The notes: generated from the sequence alone by a model not told the origin. A stretch of DNA of 64,000 bases from Siculibacillus sp. (GCA_030247555.1 JAOTSD010000003.1:47738-111737); one strand, 5' to 3'. Positions 36,918 through 51,641 are shown, numbered from the stretch's first letter. Program-made: numbers and translations.

Positions 36918-37004
36918 CGTCGCCCGGCGTCTTCGCCGCAGCCCATCGCCACCCGCAACGGGGCGGCGCCCCTCGGTGGATCCGAGGCCCGAGGACCATC
37001 TGCG

Positions 37005-38609
37005 ATGCTTCATTTCGCGCGCTGGAAGATCATGCTCATCGTCGCTTCCATGGTGGCGTCGGTGGTCTTCGTGATCCCCAACTTCATTTCTCGCGAGACG
37101 CTCGCCGGCCTGCCCGGCTGGTTGCCGCATCGCCAGATCACTCTCGGTCTTGATCTCCAGGGCGGCGCCCATCTGCTGCTCGAGGTCGATACGACCGCCA
37201 TGCTGAAGGAACGGGTGGAGGTGCTGCGCGACGACGTGCGGCGCGTCCTGCGTGAAGACAAGATCGGCTACTCCGGTCTCGGTGTGCAGGGCGGCACCAC
37301 CGTTCAGGTTCGCATCACCGACACCGCCCAGGTCGAAAAGGCCGAAGCCAAGCTGCGGACCATCCCGCAGCGGCTCTCCGACGCGCTCTTCGGCGGCGGC
37401 AGTGTCGTCGACGTCGAGATCTCCAAGGAAGAGGGGGGCGTGTTCCGCCTTTCTCTGACCAAGCCGGGTCTCGAATACCGCGGCCGGCGCGTCGTCGAAC
37501 AATCGATGGAGGTGGTGCGCCGCCGCGTCGACCAGCTCGGAACCACCGAGCCGGTGATCGCGCGGCAGGGCGAGAACCGCCTGCTCGTCCAGGTCCCCGG
37601 CCTGCAGGACATCGACCGGTTGAAGGACTTGCTGCGCCAGACGGCGCGGCTGACCTTCCACATGGTCGAGGCGACCGGACCGCAGGTGCTCGAAGGCACC
37701 CGGCCGGCCGACACCGACGTGCTCTACAGCCAGGACGACCCGCCGGTGCCGGTGCTGGTGCAGCGCCGCGCCATGCTGACCGGCGAGGAACTGGTCGACG
37801 CCCAGGCGGGCTTCGACAGCCGGACCTCCGAGCCGATCGTCTCGTTCCGCTTCAACACGTCGGGTGCCCAGAAGTTCGCGCTGATCAGTCAGCAGAACGT
37901 CGGACGTCCCTTCGCCATCGTGCTCGACAAGGACGTGATCTCCTATCCGGTGATCCGCGAGCCCATCCTCGGCGGTTCCGGCCAGATCTCCGGCAACTTC
38001 ACGGTCAGTGGCGCCAACGATCTGGCACTGCTGCTGCGGGCCGGCGCGCTGCCGGCCGACCTGACGGTGGTCGAGGAACGCACGGTCGGACCCGGCCTCG
38101 GCGCCGACTCGATCGCCGCCGGCAAGCTCGCCACCGGCATCGGCACCGTGTTGGTGGTCGCCTATATGATCGGCAACTACGGCCTGTTCGGCGTCTTCGC
38201 CAACATCGCCGTGGTGCTCAACGTGGTGATGATCATGGCGATCCTGTCGATGTTGCAGGCGACGCTGACGTTGCCCGGCATCGGCGGCATCGTTCTGACC
38301 ATCGGCATGGCGGTCGACGCCAACGTGCTGATCTACGAGCGCATCCGCGAGGAGCAGAAACTCGGCCGCTCCGCCATCTCGGCGATCGACGCCGGCTTCT
38401 CGCGCGCGCTCAGCACCATCGTCGACTCCAACCTGACGACGCTGATCGCGGCGATCGTCATGTTCTTCCTCGGCACCGGCCCGATCAAGGGCTTCGCGGT
38501 GACGCTGGGCATCGGCATCCTGACCACCCTGTTCACCGCGGTCACCGTGACCCGGCTGATCGTGGCGCTGTGGGTGAAGAAGGTCCGGCCGACCCGGGTG
38601 CCGATCTGA
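37005..38609 (+). CDS. secD: Protein translocase subunit SecD
   Basis: SecD, with SecF, uses the proton gradient to help pull exported proteins through SecYEG. The 534-residue protein has an N-terminal helix and the D1 motif 'ITLGLDLQGGAHLLLEVDT'. A large periplasmic P1 domain follows, ending near 'ALLLRAGALPADLTVVEERT', then five more helices containing 'IGMAVDANVLIYERIREE' and 'VDSNLTTLIAAIVMFFLGTG'. The length is typical of alphaproteobacteria. secF follows after 68 bases. Confidence 0.97.
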   Translation: MLHFARWKIMLIVASMVASVVFVIPNFISRETLAGLPGWLPHRQITLGLDLQGGAHLLLEVDTTAMLKERVEVLRDDVRRVLREDKIGYSGLGVQGGTTVQVRITDTAQVEKAEAKLRTIPQRLSDALFGGGSVVDVEISKEEGGVFRLSLTKPGLEYRGRRVVEQSMEVVRRRVDQLGTTEPVIARQGENRLLVQVPGLQDIDRLKDLLRQTARLTFHMVEATGPQVLEGTRPADTDVLYSQDDPPVPVLVQRRAMLTGEELVDAQAGFDSRTSEPIVSFRFNTSGAQKFALISQQNVGRPFAIVLDKDVISYPVIREPILGGSGQISGNFTVSGANDLALLLRAGALPADLTVVEERTVGPGLGADSIAAGKLATGIGTVLVVAYMIGNYGLFGVFANIAVVLNVVMIMAILSMLQATLTLPGIGGIVLTIGMAVDANVLIYERIREEQKLGRSAISAIDAGFSRALSTIVDSNLTTLIAAIVMFFLGTGPIKGFAVTLGIGILTTLFTAVTVTRLIVALWVKKVRPTRVPI

Positions 38610-38677
38610 TCGAAACGCTCCGCCGCGTCCCGCCTCTCGCGGGACGCGCCCGAAGTCTCATGCGAAGAAGGTGAGTG

Positions 38678-39619
38678 ATGAAGCTCATCAGTTTCATCCC
38701 CGAGGACACCAAGATCCCCTTCATGGGGGCTCGGATGATCACGTTCCCGATCTCGATGTTCCTCGTGGCGCTGTCGCTCCTCGCGGTGGCGGTGATCGGC
38801 CTCAACTACGGCATCGACTTCGTCGGCGGCACCGTCATCGAAGCGCGGGCGAAGACGGGGCCGGCGGATCTCGGGAAGATCCGTACGGAGCTGACCGAGT
38901 TGCAGATCGGCGAGGTTCAGGTGCAGGGCATCGGCACCGCCGAAGACGTGCTGATCCGCGTCGGTCTGATCGAGGGCGGCGAACTCGCCCAGCAGGCCTC
39001 GGTCGACAAGATCAAGTCGACGCTCGGCGACGGCTACGAATACCGCAAGGTCGAGACCGTCGGGCCGCGCGTCTCGGCCGACCTGCGGCGCGACGGCATC
39101 ATCGCGGTGGTGGTGTCGCTGGCGCTGGTGCTGATCTATCTGTGGTTCCGCTTCGAATGGCAGTTCGCCATCGGCGCGGTGCTGACCACCATCCACGACA
39201 TCGTGCTGACTCTCGGTCTGATTTCGGTCGTCGGCATCGGCTTCGACCTGCCGGTGATCGCGGCGATCCTGACCATCGTCGGCTACAGCCTCAACGACAC
39301 GGTCGTCATCTACGATCGAATTCGTGAGAATCTGCGCAAGTACAAGAAGATGCCGCTCGCCGAGCTGATCGACGCGTCGATCAACCAGACGCTGACCCGC
39401 ACCATCCGCACCTCGACCACCACCATCCTGGCGGTGGGCGCGCTGCTGGTCTTCGGCGGCGAGGCGTTGCGCGGCTTCAACTTCACCATGCTCGCCGGCA
39501 TCATCATCGGCACCTATTCGTCGATCGTCGTCTCGGCGCCGCTGCTCATCTTCCTCAACCTGCGCACAGGTGGCGGCAAGAGCGAGGACAAGACGGAGGC
39601 GGCCGCGGCCGGCGCCTGA
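38678..39619 (+). CDS. secF: Protein translocase subunit SecF
   Basis: SecF partners SecD in proton-driven protein export. The 313-residue protein has six hydrophobic helices, 'GLNYGIDFVGGTVIEARA' after the first helix, and the family's 'VGYSLNDTVVIYDRIREN' and 'RTIRTSTTTILAVGALLVFG'. A GTG at 38675 directly precedes the ATG at 38678; the ATG is preferred, with AAGAAGGTGAG in front. It ends 20 bases before the Mth938-like gene. Confidence 0.97.
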   Translation: MKLISFIPEDTKIPFMGARMITFPISMFLVALSLLAVAVIGLNYGIDFVGGTVIEARAKTGPADLGKIRTELTELQIGEVQVQGIGTAEDVLIRVGLIEGGELAQQASVDKIKSTLGDGYEYRKVETVGPRVSADLRRDGIIAVVVSLALVLIYLWFRFEWQFAIGAVLTTIHDIVLTLGLISVVGIGFDLPVIAAILTIVGYSLNDTVVIYDRIRENLRKYKKMPLAELIDASINQTLTRTIRTSTTTILAVGALLVFGGEALRGFNFTMLAGIIIGTYSSIVVSAPLLIFLNLRTGGGKSEDKTEAAAAGA

Positions 39620-39639
39620 GCGGGACGGGGGACGGGGCC

Positions 39640-40032
39640 ATGGCGAGCGATCGCGACGATGCCCACTTGCCGCGGCCGGTGGAGATCCAGAGCTACGGGG
39701 CGGGCGGGTTCCGTTTCGTCGGTCTCGACGGCCTGTCGCATCGCGGATCTCTTCTGGCGCTGCCGTCGGGCATGTGGGCCTGGAAGGCGTCGAGCCTCGC
39801 CGACCTGACGCCGGTTATGTTCGAACGGGCGGCGGCGGAAGCGGGGGCCATCGACATGTTGCTCGTCGGCACCGGGCGCGATCTCGTACCGCTGCCGGCG
39901 GCGCTCCGGGCATGGTTCGGCGAGGTGGGCCTGCGGGCCGATCCGATGGCCACAGGTGCGGCGGTGCGCACCTGGAACATCCTGCTCGGCGAACGCCGTC
40001 GGGTCGCGGCGGCGCTGTTGGCGGTCGACTGA
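39640..40032 (+). CDS. Mth938-like (DUF498) protein, NDUFAF3 homologue
   Basis: A 130-residue protein of the Mth938/DUF498 family. The pattern 'EIQSYGAGGFRFVG', then 'GSLLALPSGMWAWKA', 'AIDMLLVGTGRDLVPLPAAL' and 'DPMATGAAVRTWNILLGERR' is typical. The human member NDUFAF3 is an assembly factor of mitochondrial complex I; the bacterial role is unproved. It follows secF by 20 bases and precedes a homologue of NDUFAF6, another complex I assembly factor, so a joint role in Nuo assembly is a fair inference. Confidence 0.9.
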   Translation: MASDRDDAHLPRPVEIQSYGAGGFRFVGLDGLSHRGSLLALPSGMWAWKASSLADLTPVMFERAAAEAGAIDMLLVGTGRDLVPLPAALRAWFGEVGLRADPMATGAAVRTWNILLGERRRVAAALLAVD

Positions 40033-40103
40033 GCCGGACGCGATGCGGAGCCGAACGCGTCGGCCGCCTCGCCACCTCGCTGGAAGAAATCGGGTGGCGC
40101 CCC

Positions 40104-41009
40104 ATGTCCTCCCCCATGTCCGATCCCGTCCTCGCTTCCTCCCGCCTCGATGCGGCCTACCAACTCGTCGACGCCCATGTGCGGCGGCTCGACAAGGACC
40201 GCTGGCTCGCCGCGCTCTATGCGCCGGAGAGCAAACGGCGGCACCTCCTCGCCCTCCATGCCTTCTCCGCCGAGATCGGGCGTATCCGCGACATGGTCTC
40301 CGACCCGCTGCCGGGTGAGATCCGGGCGCGTTGGTGGGCCGACATGCTGGCCGGGGCGCGCGGGAACGAAGGCGCCGCTCATCCGATCGCGGCGGCGTTG
40401 GTCGACACGATCGGCCGCTTCGCGCTGCCGATCGACGATCTCGTGCGGCTGATCGAGGCGCGGATCTTCGAACTCTACGACGACCCGATGCCCGACATGG
40501 CGACGCTCGAGGCCTATTGCCTCGATACTTCCGCCACCCTCGTGCGGCTCGCCGCCCGGGTGCTCGCGGCCGGCGGCGACCCCGGCATCGACGAGGCGGC
40601 CGGCCACGCCGGCTTCGCCCTGGGACTGACCGAGATCCTCAGGAAGCTGCCGCTCCATGCTGCCCGCGGCCAGGTGTTCCTGCCGCTCGACCTGCTCGCC
40701 CGTCACGGGCTCGGTCGCGACGACGTCTTGAAGGGCGAGACGAGCCCGGGGCTGGCGGCGGTGCTGTCCGACCTGCGCCGGCGCGCCCGTGAGGAGATCG
40801 CGGCGACGAGACGTTCGATCGGAACGATCCCGCCCGAGGTGGCGGCGGCGTTCCTGCCGGCGGCGCTGGTCGATCCGTGCCTCGATCGGATGGAGCGTCC
40901 CGGCTACGACCCCTTCCGCTCGCCGACCGAGGTCCCGCAGTGGCGACGACAGCTTCGGCTGTGGCTGGCGGCGCGCCGCGCCCGGGATGCGATGAAACGC
41001 CGAGGCTGA
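40104..41009 (+). CDS. Squalene/phytoene synthase family protein, NDUFAF6-like
   Basis: A 301-residue all-helical protein of the squalene/phytoene synthase fold. The two aspartate-rich motifs that bind diphosphate-magnesium in true synthases are not intact: the first region reads 'AEIGRIRDMVSDPLPGEIRA' and the second 'GLTEILRKLPLHAARGQVFL'. This matches the NDUFAF6-like branch, whose human member helps assemble complex I, rather than a carotenoid enzyme. No other carotenoid or hopanoid genes are nearby. ATG at 40104 or 40116 could be used. It lies after the NDUFAF3-like gene and is convergent with trmFO. Confidence 0.88.
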   Translation: MSSPMSDPVLASSRLDAAYQLVDAHVRRLDKDRWLAALYAPESKRRHLLALHAFSAEIGRIRDMVSDPLPGEIRARWWADMLAGARGNEGAAHPIAAALVDTIGRFALPIDDLVRLIEARIFELYDDPMPDMATLEAYCLDTSATLVRLAARVLAAGGDPGIDEAAGHAGFALGLTEILRKLPLHAARGQVFLPLDLLARHGLGRDDVLKGETSPGLAAVLSDLRRRAREEIAATRRSIGTIPPEVAAAFLPAALVDPCLDRMERPGYDPFRSPTEVPQWRRQLRLWLAARRARDAMKRRG

Positions 41010-41049
41010 CCGGAGGCGCCGAGGCGCGCGACGAGGCGGGCGAGCGGGC

Positions 41050-42483
41050 TCAGCCGCGCGCTTCCGCCTCGTTCCAGGCGGCGAGGTCGGCGCGGGCGCG
41101 GGCGGCGAGCGCCCGCTTCTTCTCGAGCGTCTTCTCGGTGCCGCGCAGGCGTCGGCCGTCCTTGGTCTTCGGCGCCTCGATCGGCGGGAAGAGGCCGAAG
41201 TTGACGTTCATCGGCTGGAAGGCCCGCGGCCGGCCGGCCGCCGCCTCCTCCGCCGTCTCGGCGAGGTGTCCACCGGTGATGTGACCGAGGAGAGCGCCCA
41301 TCGCGGTGGTCGCCGGCGGAGGCAACGGCGTGCGGCCGAGCCGTTCGGCGGCGGCGAAGCGGCCGGCGAGATGGCCGACGGCGGCGCTCTCGACATAGCC
41401 CTCGCAGCCGGTGATCTGGCCGGCGAAACGCAGGCGCGGCTCGCTCTTCAGGCGCAACGTCGCATCGAGCAACTTCGGGGAATTGAGATAGGTGTTGCGG
41501 TGCAGGCCGCCGAGGCGGGCGAATTCGGCCTTCTCCAACCCGGGGATCATGCGGAAGACGCGCAGTTGATCGCCGTGCTTGAGCTTGGTCTGGAAGCCGA
41601 CCATGTTCCACAGGGTGCCGAAGGCATTGTCCTGACGGAGCTGGACGATGGCGTGCGGCTTCACCATCGGATTGCGCGGATCGGTGAGGCCGACCGGCTT
41701 CATCGGCCCGTGACGCAGCGTTTCGCGCCCCCGCTCGGCCATCACCTCGACCGGCAGGCAGCCGTCGAAATAGGGCGTGGTGGCCTCCCAGTCCTTGAAC
41801 GACACCTTGTCGCCGGCGATCAGCGCGTCGACGAAGGCCTCGTATTCGTCGCGGGTCATCGGGCAATTGAGGTAGTCGGCGCCGGTGCCGCCGGGGCCGG
41901 CCTTGTCGTAGCGCGACTGCATCCACGCCTTGCCCATGTCGACACTTTCGAAATGGACGATCGGGGCGATGGCGTCGAAGAAGGCGAGTTCCTTCTCGCC
42001 GGTCAGGGCGGCGATCGCGGCGGCGAGTGTCGGGGAGGTGAGGGGGCCGGAGGCGACGATGACGCCGTCGCCTTCGATCGATGCGAGGTCGACGATCTCC
42101 TCGCGGCGGATCTCGATCAGCGGATGGGCCTCGAGCGCCGCCGTGACCGCCGCGGCGAAGCCCTCGCGGTCGACGGCGAGCGCGCCGCCTGCCGGCACCT
42201 GATGGGCGTCGGCGGCGCTCATGACGATCGAGCCGCAGGCGCGCAGTTCGGCGTGGAGCACTCCGACGGCGTTGGTCTCGGCGTCGTCGGAGCGCAGCGA
42301 GTTGGAGCAGACGAGCTCGGCGAGCCGGTCGGTGGCGTGCGCCTCGGTGGTGCGTGTCGGCCTCATCTCGTGGAGGACGACGGGCACGCCGCGGTCGGCG
42401 GCCGCCCAGGCCGCTTCCGAACCGGCGAGGCCGCCGCCGACGACGTGGAGGGGCGCGGGGAGGGAGGTGGAGCGATCGATCAT
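41050..42483 (-). CDS. trmFO: Methylenetetrahydrofolate--tRNA-(uracil-54-C5)-methyltransferase TrmFO
   Basis: TrmFO makes ribothymidine at position 54 of tRNA with methylene-tetrahydrofolate and FAD/NADH. The 477-residue protein starts with the FAD-binding '[20 protein letters not shown]'. It has '[20 protein letters not shown]', '[20 protein letters not shown]' and '[20 protein letters not shown]', all conserved in the family. '[12 protein letters not shown]' comes near the end. The ATG at 42483 is preferred; an alternative start at 42498 would add five residues. It is convergent with the phytoene-synthase-like gene and divergent from the following lipoprotein gene. Confidence 0.96.
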   Translation of the reverse strand: MIDRSTSLPAPLHVVGGGLAGSEAAWAAADRGVPVVLHEMRPTRTTEAHATDRLAELVCSNSLRSDDAETNAVGVLHAELRACGSIVMSAADAHQVPAGGALAVDREGFAAAVTAALEAHPLIEIRREEIVDLASIEGDGVIVASGPLTSPTLAAAIAALTGEKELAFFDAIAPIVHFESVDMGKAWMQSRYDKAGPGGTGADYLNCPMTRDEYEAFVDALIAGDKVSFKDWEATTPYFDGCLPVEVMAERGRETLRHGPMKPVGLTDPRNPMVKPHAIVQLRQDNAFGTLWNMVGFQTKLKHGDQLRVFRMIPGLEKAEFARLGGLHRNTYLNSPKLLDATLRLKSEPRLRFAGQITGCEGYVESAAVGHLAGRFAAAERLGRTPLPPPATTAMGALLGHITGGHLAETAEEAAAGRPRAFQPMNVNFGLFPPIEAPKTKDGRRLRGTEKTLEKKRALAARARADLAAWNEAEARG

Positions 42484-42627
42484 GGCTCCGGTTAGCACCC
42501 GTGAACGGTCGAGACGAGAGGATTCTCGCGCGCGCCACTTCGTCGTCGACCGGCGCGGACCTCGCGTCCACCGGGGCGGGCCCCCGCAATCCCGGCGGTT
42601 TTCCGCCGCCGGTGGGCAGATATTGCC

Positions 42628-42647
42628 TGTGGAACGCCTGTGGAGAA
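42628..42647 (+). promoter_or_regulatory. Tandem TGTGGA motifs upstream of a lipoprotein gene
   Basis: TGTGGAACG (42628) and TGTGGAGAA (42639) are repeated 11 bases apart, one helical turn, followed by the AT-rich TATTTAAT (42650-42657), about 55 bases before the lipoprotein start. They could be a protein-binding pair. A similar TGTGGA pair occurs upstream of ssb. Confidence 0.35.
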
Positions 42648-42701
42648 GCTATTTAATGGGAAGCCGTGATCGACCGATTCGCCCAGTTCGAGAGGTATTC
42701 G

Positions 42702-43424
42702 ATGCGTGCGGCCTTGCTGGCAGTGGTGGTGGCGGCCCTCGGGCTCACCGGATGCAAGACGGACGGCAAGGAGGAGAAGCCCAAGGTGGCTCTGACCTCG
42801 GACGCCGATCCGCTCACCACCGGCTCGATCCGGGCGCCGGAGCGCGTCGCGGCCACGGACGGCGGCGGCGGCGACGACGAGGTGCGCGGTTGGGCGCGGG
42901 AGCGCGGCATCGCCATGCCGGCGACCGACCGGTTGCCCTACTGTCACGGCTTCGGCTGCGAGTTCAAGACGTCGGTCCCCTTCGGCGAGGCGGACGTCGC
43001 GCATCTCAAGCGACTCTTCGACGCCAATCGTGCGTCCCCCGCCGACGAGCGTCGCGCCATCGATCTCGCCGATCAGTGGTGGGAGAAGAAGGCGGATTCG
43101 GTCATCGGCGCCAAACCGGATCGGCGCGGCTCGGAGCTCGCCGATGCCCACAAGCAGGGCCAGACCGACTGCATCGACGAGGCGACCAACACCACCACCC
43201 TGCTCACCTGGCTCGAGCGCAATGGCCTGCTGCGCCACCACCGGGTTCGCCGGCCGGAATCGCGCGGCGCCTTCCTCTATGCCCACGCCACCGCGGTGAT
43301 GACCGACAAGGCGACCGGTATCGATTGGGTGGCCGACAGCTGGATGCGCGACAGCGGCGACCGAATCGACATCATGCCGTTGGAGAAGTGGTTCTCGCTC
43401 GCCTATGTCGACCCGGTCGAATGA
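42702..43424 (+). CDS. Lipoprotein with a possible transglutaminase-like Cys-His-Asp set
   Basis: A 240-residue protein with a lipoprotein signal ('ALLAVVVAALGLTGC', Cys18). I do not recognise a named family. The mature protein has 'LPYCHGFGCEFKTSVPFGE' (two Cys), then 'QGQTDCIDEATNTTTLLTWL' (Cys157), 'GAFLYAHATAVMTD' (His195) and 'GIDWVADSWMRDSG' (Asp208, Asp212). The order and spacing (Cys, +38 His, +13 or +17 Asp) resemble papain/transglutaminase-fold enzymes, but this is inference. ATG 42702 follows GAGAGG; a GTG at 42666 is possible but would lengthen the signal. Confidence 0.75.
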   Translation: MRAALLAVVVAALGLTGCKTDGKEEKPKVALTSDADPLTTGSIRAPERVAATDGGGGDDEVRGWARERGIAMPATDRLPYCHGFGCEFKTSVPFGEADVAHLKRLFDANRASPADERRAIDLADQWWEKKADSVIGAKPDRRGSELADAHKQGQTDCIDEATNTTTLLTWLERNGLLRHHRVRRPESRGAFLYAHATAVMTDKATGIDWVADSWMRDSGDRIDIMPLEKWFSLAYVDPVE

Positions 43425-43955
43425 ACGGGCATCACGGCGGCGCCCGCCGGGCGGCCAACTCGTGAGATCGGAGAATCGAAGCGCCCGCCGGTGGGAGAGC
43501 CGGCGGGCGTTCGAAAGGCCGGGACGAACGGGAGGAGGTTCGCCCAGGTCGGCCGGGCGCGGGGGAGGAGAGCGCACCATCGGCCGTCATCCGCTTCGCG
43601 GATGATCGAACGGTCGATCGGGAGAATCTTCCGTCTCGTCTCGTCCTGCCGCGGCATCGGGAGGCTGCGGGCGGCGGCGAAGCGGTCGAACCGTTCTCAG
43701 CATCGGAATAGGGCAAGTCGGCTGGCTCAAAAAGACGTTCCGCCGCATGACCTCCATGCAATAATCGACACCCTGAGATACCGAGGTATCCGTTGGCGCA
43801 TGGGTCCCGACCGATCCGCGCCAGCCGGGGCGCCGGTCCCGCCGGCATGCGGGGCGAAACCGCCCGGCCCGGCGGCGGGGTGACACGGCTCCCCCGTCGT
43901 GCGCTCGACCGCGAGCCCGCGAAAGGGCACCGGCCGGGATCGACGCCGGGGAGGC
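43425..43955. other. Long non-coding spacer between a lipoprotein gene and uvrA
   Basis: About 530 bases between convergent genes with no convincing coding sequence. It holds a terminator-like hairpin (43482-43509). It also has a perfect short palindrome GATACC-GA-GGTATC (43777-43790) in an AT-richer patch around 43715-43795. No known RNA family was recognised. Confidence 0.5.
43482..43509. terminator. GC-rich terminator-like hairpin
   Basis: CGCCCGCCGG (43482-43491) and CCGGCGGGCG (43500-43509) form a perfect 10-bp stem with an 8-base loop, about 58 bases after the lipoprotein stop. No long U-tract follows, as is common in high-GC genomes. Confidence 0.6.
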
Positions 43956-46910
<2,955 letters not shown>

Positions 46911-47005
46911 CTCGTCTCCGCTCCCGGGCGGGAGGCCGTCCCGCGCCGCCGCACTCGCCCTCCGCTTCGCCGCCCCGAATCCGGTCTTGCGTCGATGCGG
47001 TCCTT

Positions 47006-47034
47006 CGATTAGAACATAAGAGGAACATTGGCAA
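47006..47034 (-). promoter_or_regulatory. uvrA promoter
   Basis: On the minus strand TTGCCA (47034-47029) and TAATCG (47011-47006) are spaced by 17 bases, about 95 bases upstream of the uvrA start. The spacer is filled by a LexA box, so repressor binding would block the polymerase. Confidence 0.65.
47012..47026 (-). promoter_or_regulatory. LexA (SOS) box, GTTC-N7-GTTC
   Basis: The minus strand reads GTTCCTCTTATGTTC, an exact match to the alphaproteobacterial LexA operator (direct repeat GTTC-N7-GTTC). It lies between the divergent uvrA and ssb genes, both known SOS genes in this class, and inside the uvrA promoter. Confidence 0.88.
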
Positions 47035-47115
47035 GTCGCCGTCCGTCCCCGCGCGGGCGGGATGTTAGCTCGAGCCGCCGCGCGAAGGGCGGGCGGGAGA
47101 CCTGTGCCGCCGGGC

Positions 47116-47136
47116 TGTGGACAAGCCTGTGGACAA
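47116..47136 (+). promoter_or_regulatory. Two tandem TGTGGACAA motifs (DnaA-box-like) upstream of ssb
   Basis: TGTGGACAA occurs at 47116-47124 and 47128-47136. Its complement TTGTCCACA is a near match to the DnaA box and equals the form preferred in GC-rich actinobacteria. Two copies 12 bases apart could bind DnaA or another factor. They lie 190 bases before ssb and 90 bases from the LexA box. Confidence 0.4.
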
Positions 47137-47327
47137 ACCCGGCCGCTCGCCGCGCGGGCGGTCGGGTGCGTCGCCGAGGGAGGCCCGAGGGTCTACATCT
47201 CGAGGAGCACGGGCGATTCCGACCACAGCTTCTCGAGCGGGTCGGGTGAGCGTTCGATTGGACAAGCGGCCGCCGGATGCGGCGACCGGATCAGGGACCG
47301 GCCATCCGGCGCGGTCGGGAGGACGAC

Positions 47328-47894
47328 ATGTCGGGTAGCGTGAACAAGGTCATTCTCGTCGGCAATCTGGGCGCCGATCCGGAGATCCGGCGCACCCAGG
47401 ACGGACGGCCGATCGTCAACCTGCGGGTGGCGACGTCGGAGACCTGGCGCGACCGCACCAGCGGCGAACGCCGCGAACGGACCGAATGGCACCGGGTGGT
47501 GATCTTCAACGAAGGGCTCGCCAAGGTCTGCGAGCAGTATCTGAAGAAGGGCATGAAGGTCTACGTCGAAGGTCAGCTGCAGACCCGCGAGTGGGAGGAC
47601 CAGCAGGGCCAGAAGCGCTATTCGACCGAAGTGGTTCTCCAAGGGTTCAACTCGACCCTGACCATGCTCGACGGACCCGGCGGACGGGGTGGTGGCGCCG
47701 GCGGTGGCGACGATTTCGGCGGCGGTGACGATTTCGGCGGTGGACGGGGCGGCCCGGCCGGCGGTGGACGCGGCGGATATGGCGGCGGTTCGCAGGCGCG
47801 CGGCGGCGGTGGCGGTGGCGGCGGCGGTCAGCGTTCGGGCGGCTACTCCAACCCGCCCCCGTCCTCCGACATGGACGACGAGATCCCGTTCTGA
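47328..47894 (+). CDS. ssb: Single-stranded DNA-binding protein
   Basis: SSB coats single-stranded DNA in replication, repair and recombination and recruits partners by its acidic tip. The 188-residue protein has an N-terminal OB-fold ('[20 protein letters not shown]', '[20 protein letters not shown]', '[20 protein letters not shown]'). A long glycine-rich linker follows (about 122-172, with repeated Gly-Gly-Asp-Asp-Phe and poly-Gly), then the conserved tail 'DMDDEIPF'. The start at 47328 follows GGGAGGACG. Placement beside uvrA with a shared LexA box is typical. Confidence 0.97.
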   Translation: MSGSVNKVILVGNLGADPEIRRTQDGRPIVNLRVATSETWRDRTSGERRERTEWHRVVIFNEGLAKVCEQYLKKGMKVYVEGQLQTREWEDQQGQKRYSTEVVLQGFNSTLTMLDGPGGRGGGAGGGDDFGGGDDFGGGRGGPAGGGRGGYGGGSQARGGGGGGGGGQRSGGYSNPPPSSDMDDEIPF

Positions 47895-48028
47895 GAGCGG
47901 GTGACGCGTCGAAGCGGGGGGCGCGGCGGCGCCGGTGCGGGCGCCTTCGTCGATCGGCGCGCCCGGTCCTTCGGTGCCGGGGACGGAAGGCCGTTCGCGC
48001 GATTCGTCGACACGCCGCGCGACTGCCC

Positions 48029-48652
48029 TCATACCGCGAGGATCGCCTTCACTCCGTCGGCGACGAACTGCACCGCGAGGGCGGCGAGCAGCAGGCCGAG
48101 CAGCCGGCCGATGACGACGCGGCCGGTCTCGCCGATGCGCTTGTCGATCGGGTCGGCGAGGAGGAAGACCACCAGCGAGATGGCGAGCACCGCGGCGACG
48201 AGACCGAGAAAGGCGCCGAGATGCGCCCAGGTCGGCGCCTTGGTGGCGGCGAGGATGGTGGCGGAGATTGCGCCGGGGCCGGCGAGCAGCGGGATCGCCA
48301 GCGGGAAGGCGGCGATGTCGCGGATGTGATCGAGGGTGACGGCGCGGTCGGCGTCGGACTTGTCGCGCGGCTCCTTCTGCGAAAAGACCATCTGGAAGGC
48401 GGTGTGGAACAGCAGCAACCCGCCGGCGATGCGGAAGGCGGCCAGCGAGATGCCCATCAGCGCTAGCAGCTTGCCGCCGGCGAAGGCGAAGAACAGCAGC
48501 ACGACGGCGGCGATGGCGGTGGCGCGGACGGCGACGCGACGACGATCGGAGGCGCTCAGGCCCGCGGTCAGGCCGATGAACAGCGGCGCCAGCCCCAGCG
48601 GATCGACGGTGACGAAGAGGGTGACGAAGGCTTCCAGCAGGTAATCGGACAT
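48029..48652 (-). CDS. MarC family membrane protein
   Basis: A 207-residue inner-membrane protein with about six hydrophobic helices. 'VTLFVTVDPLGLAPLFIGLT', 'GISLAAFRIAGGLLLFHTAF' and 'FPLAIPLLAGPGAISATI' are the hallmarks of the MarC family. MarC was once tied to multiple antibiotic resistance, but later work did not support this; the function is unknown. The ATG at 48652 gives the family's start. It is convergent with ssb and divergent from gyrA. Confidence 0.92.
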   Translation of the reverse strand: MSDYLLEAFVTLFVTVDPLGLAPLFIGLTAGLSASDRRRVAVRATAIAAVVLLFFAFAGGKLLALMGISLAAFRIAGGLLLFHTAFQMVFSQKEPRDKSDADRAVTLDHIRDIAAFPLAIPLLAGPGAISATILAATKAPTWAHLGAFLGLVAAVLAISLVVFLLADPIDKRIGETGRVVIGRLLGLLLAALAVQFVADGVKAILAV

Positions 48653-48810
48653 GGGCGCCGCCGGGTGCGAGAGGCGCCCAGACTGCCCCTCTCCGCGCCG
48701 GAACACCAGCCCTCGCCGAGACCCGAGTCGCGACGGTGGGGCCCGATCGCCCGGCGGCGCCGCAACGTCGTCGCGCCACCTTCGAAACGACGGGAAAACC
48801 CTCGTGGTGA

Positions 48811-48838
48811 TTGGCTTTTCCGGGCGGAATCGTCTATT
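48811..48838 (+). promoter_or_regulatory. Possible gyrA promoter
   Basis: TTGGCT (48811-48816) and TCTATT (48833-48838) are spaced by 16 bases, 48 bases before the gyrA start, in the least GC-rich part of the spacer. The match to consensus is moderate. Confidence 0.4.
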
Positions 48839-48885
48839 GAGACGGATCGCCCGAGGGCTCCCGAATCCCTGAAGAGAGACCGCAT

Positions 48886-51600
<2,715 letters not shown>

Positions 51601-51641
51601 CCCCGCGTTCGCGGCCGCTGTGCGGCGAGGGGGCGGCGATC

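Noticed and set aside
40104..41009. Carotenoid or hopanoid biosynthesis gene
   Set aside because: The aspartate-rich motifs are broken, no pathway genes are nearby, and the context fits the NDUFAF6-like branch.
47690..47860. GGC-rich tandem repeats in ssb as a repeat element
   Set aside because: They encode the glycine-rich linker of SSB and stay in frame; such linkers are normal.
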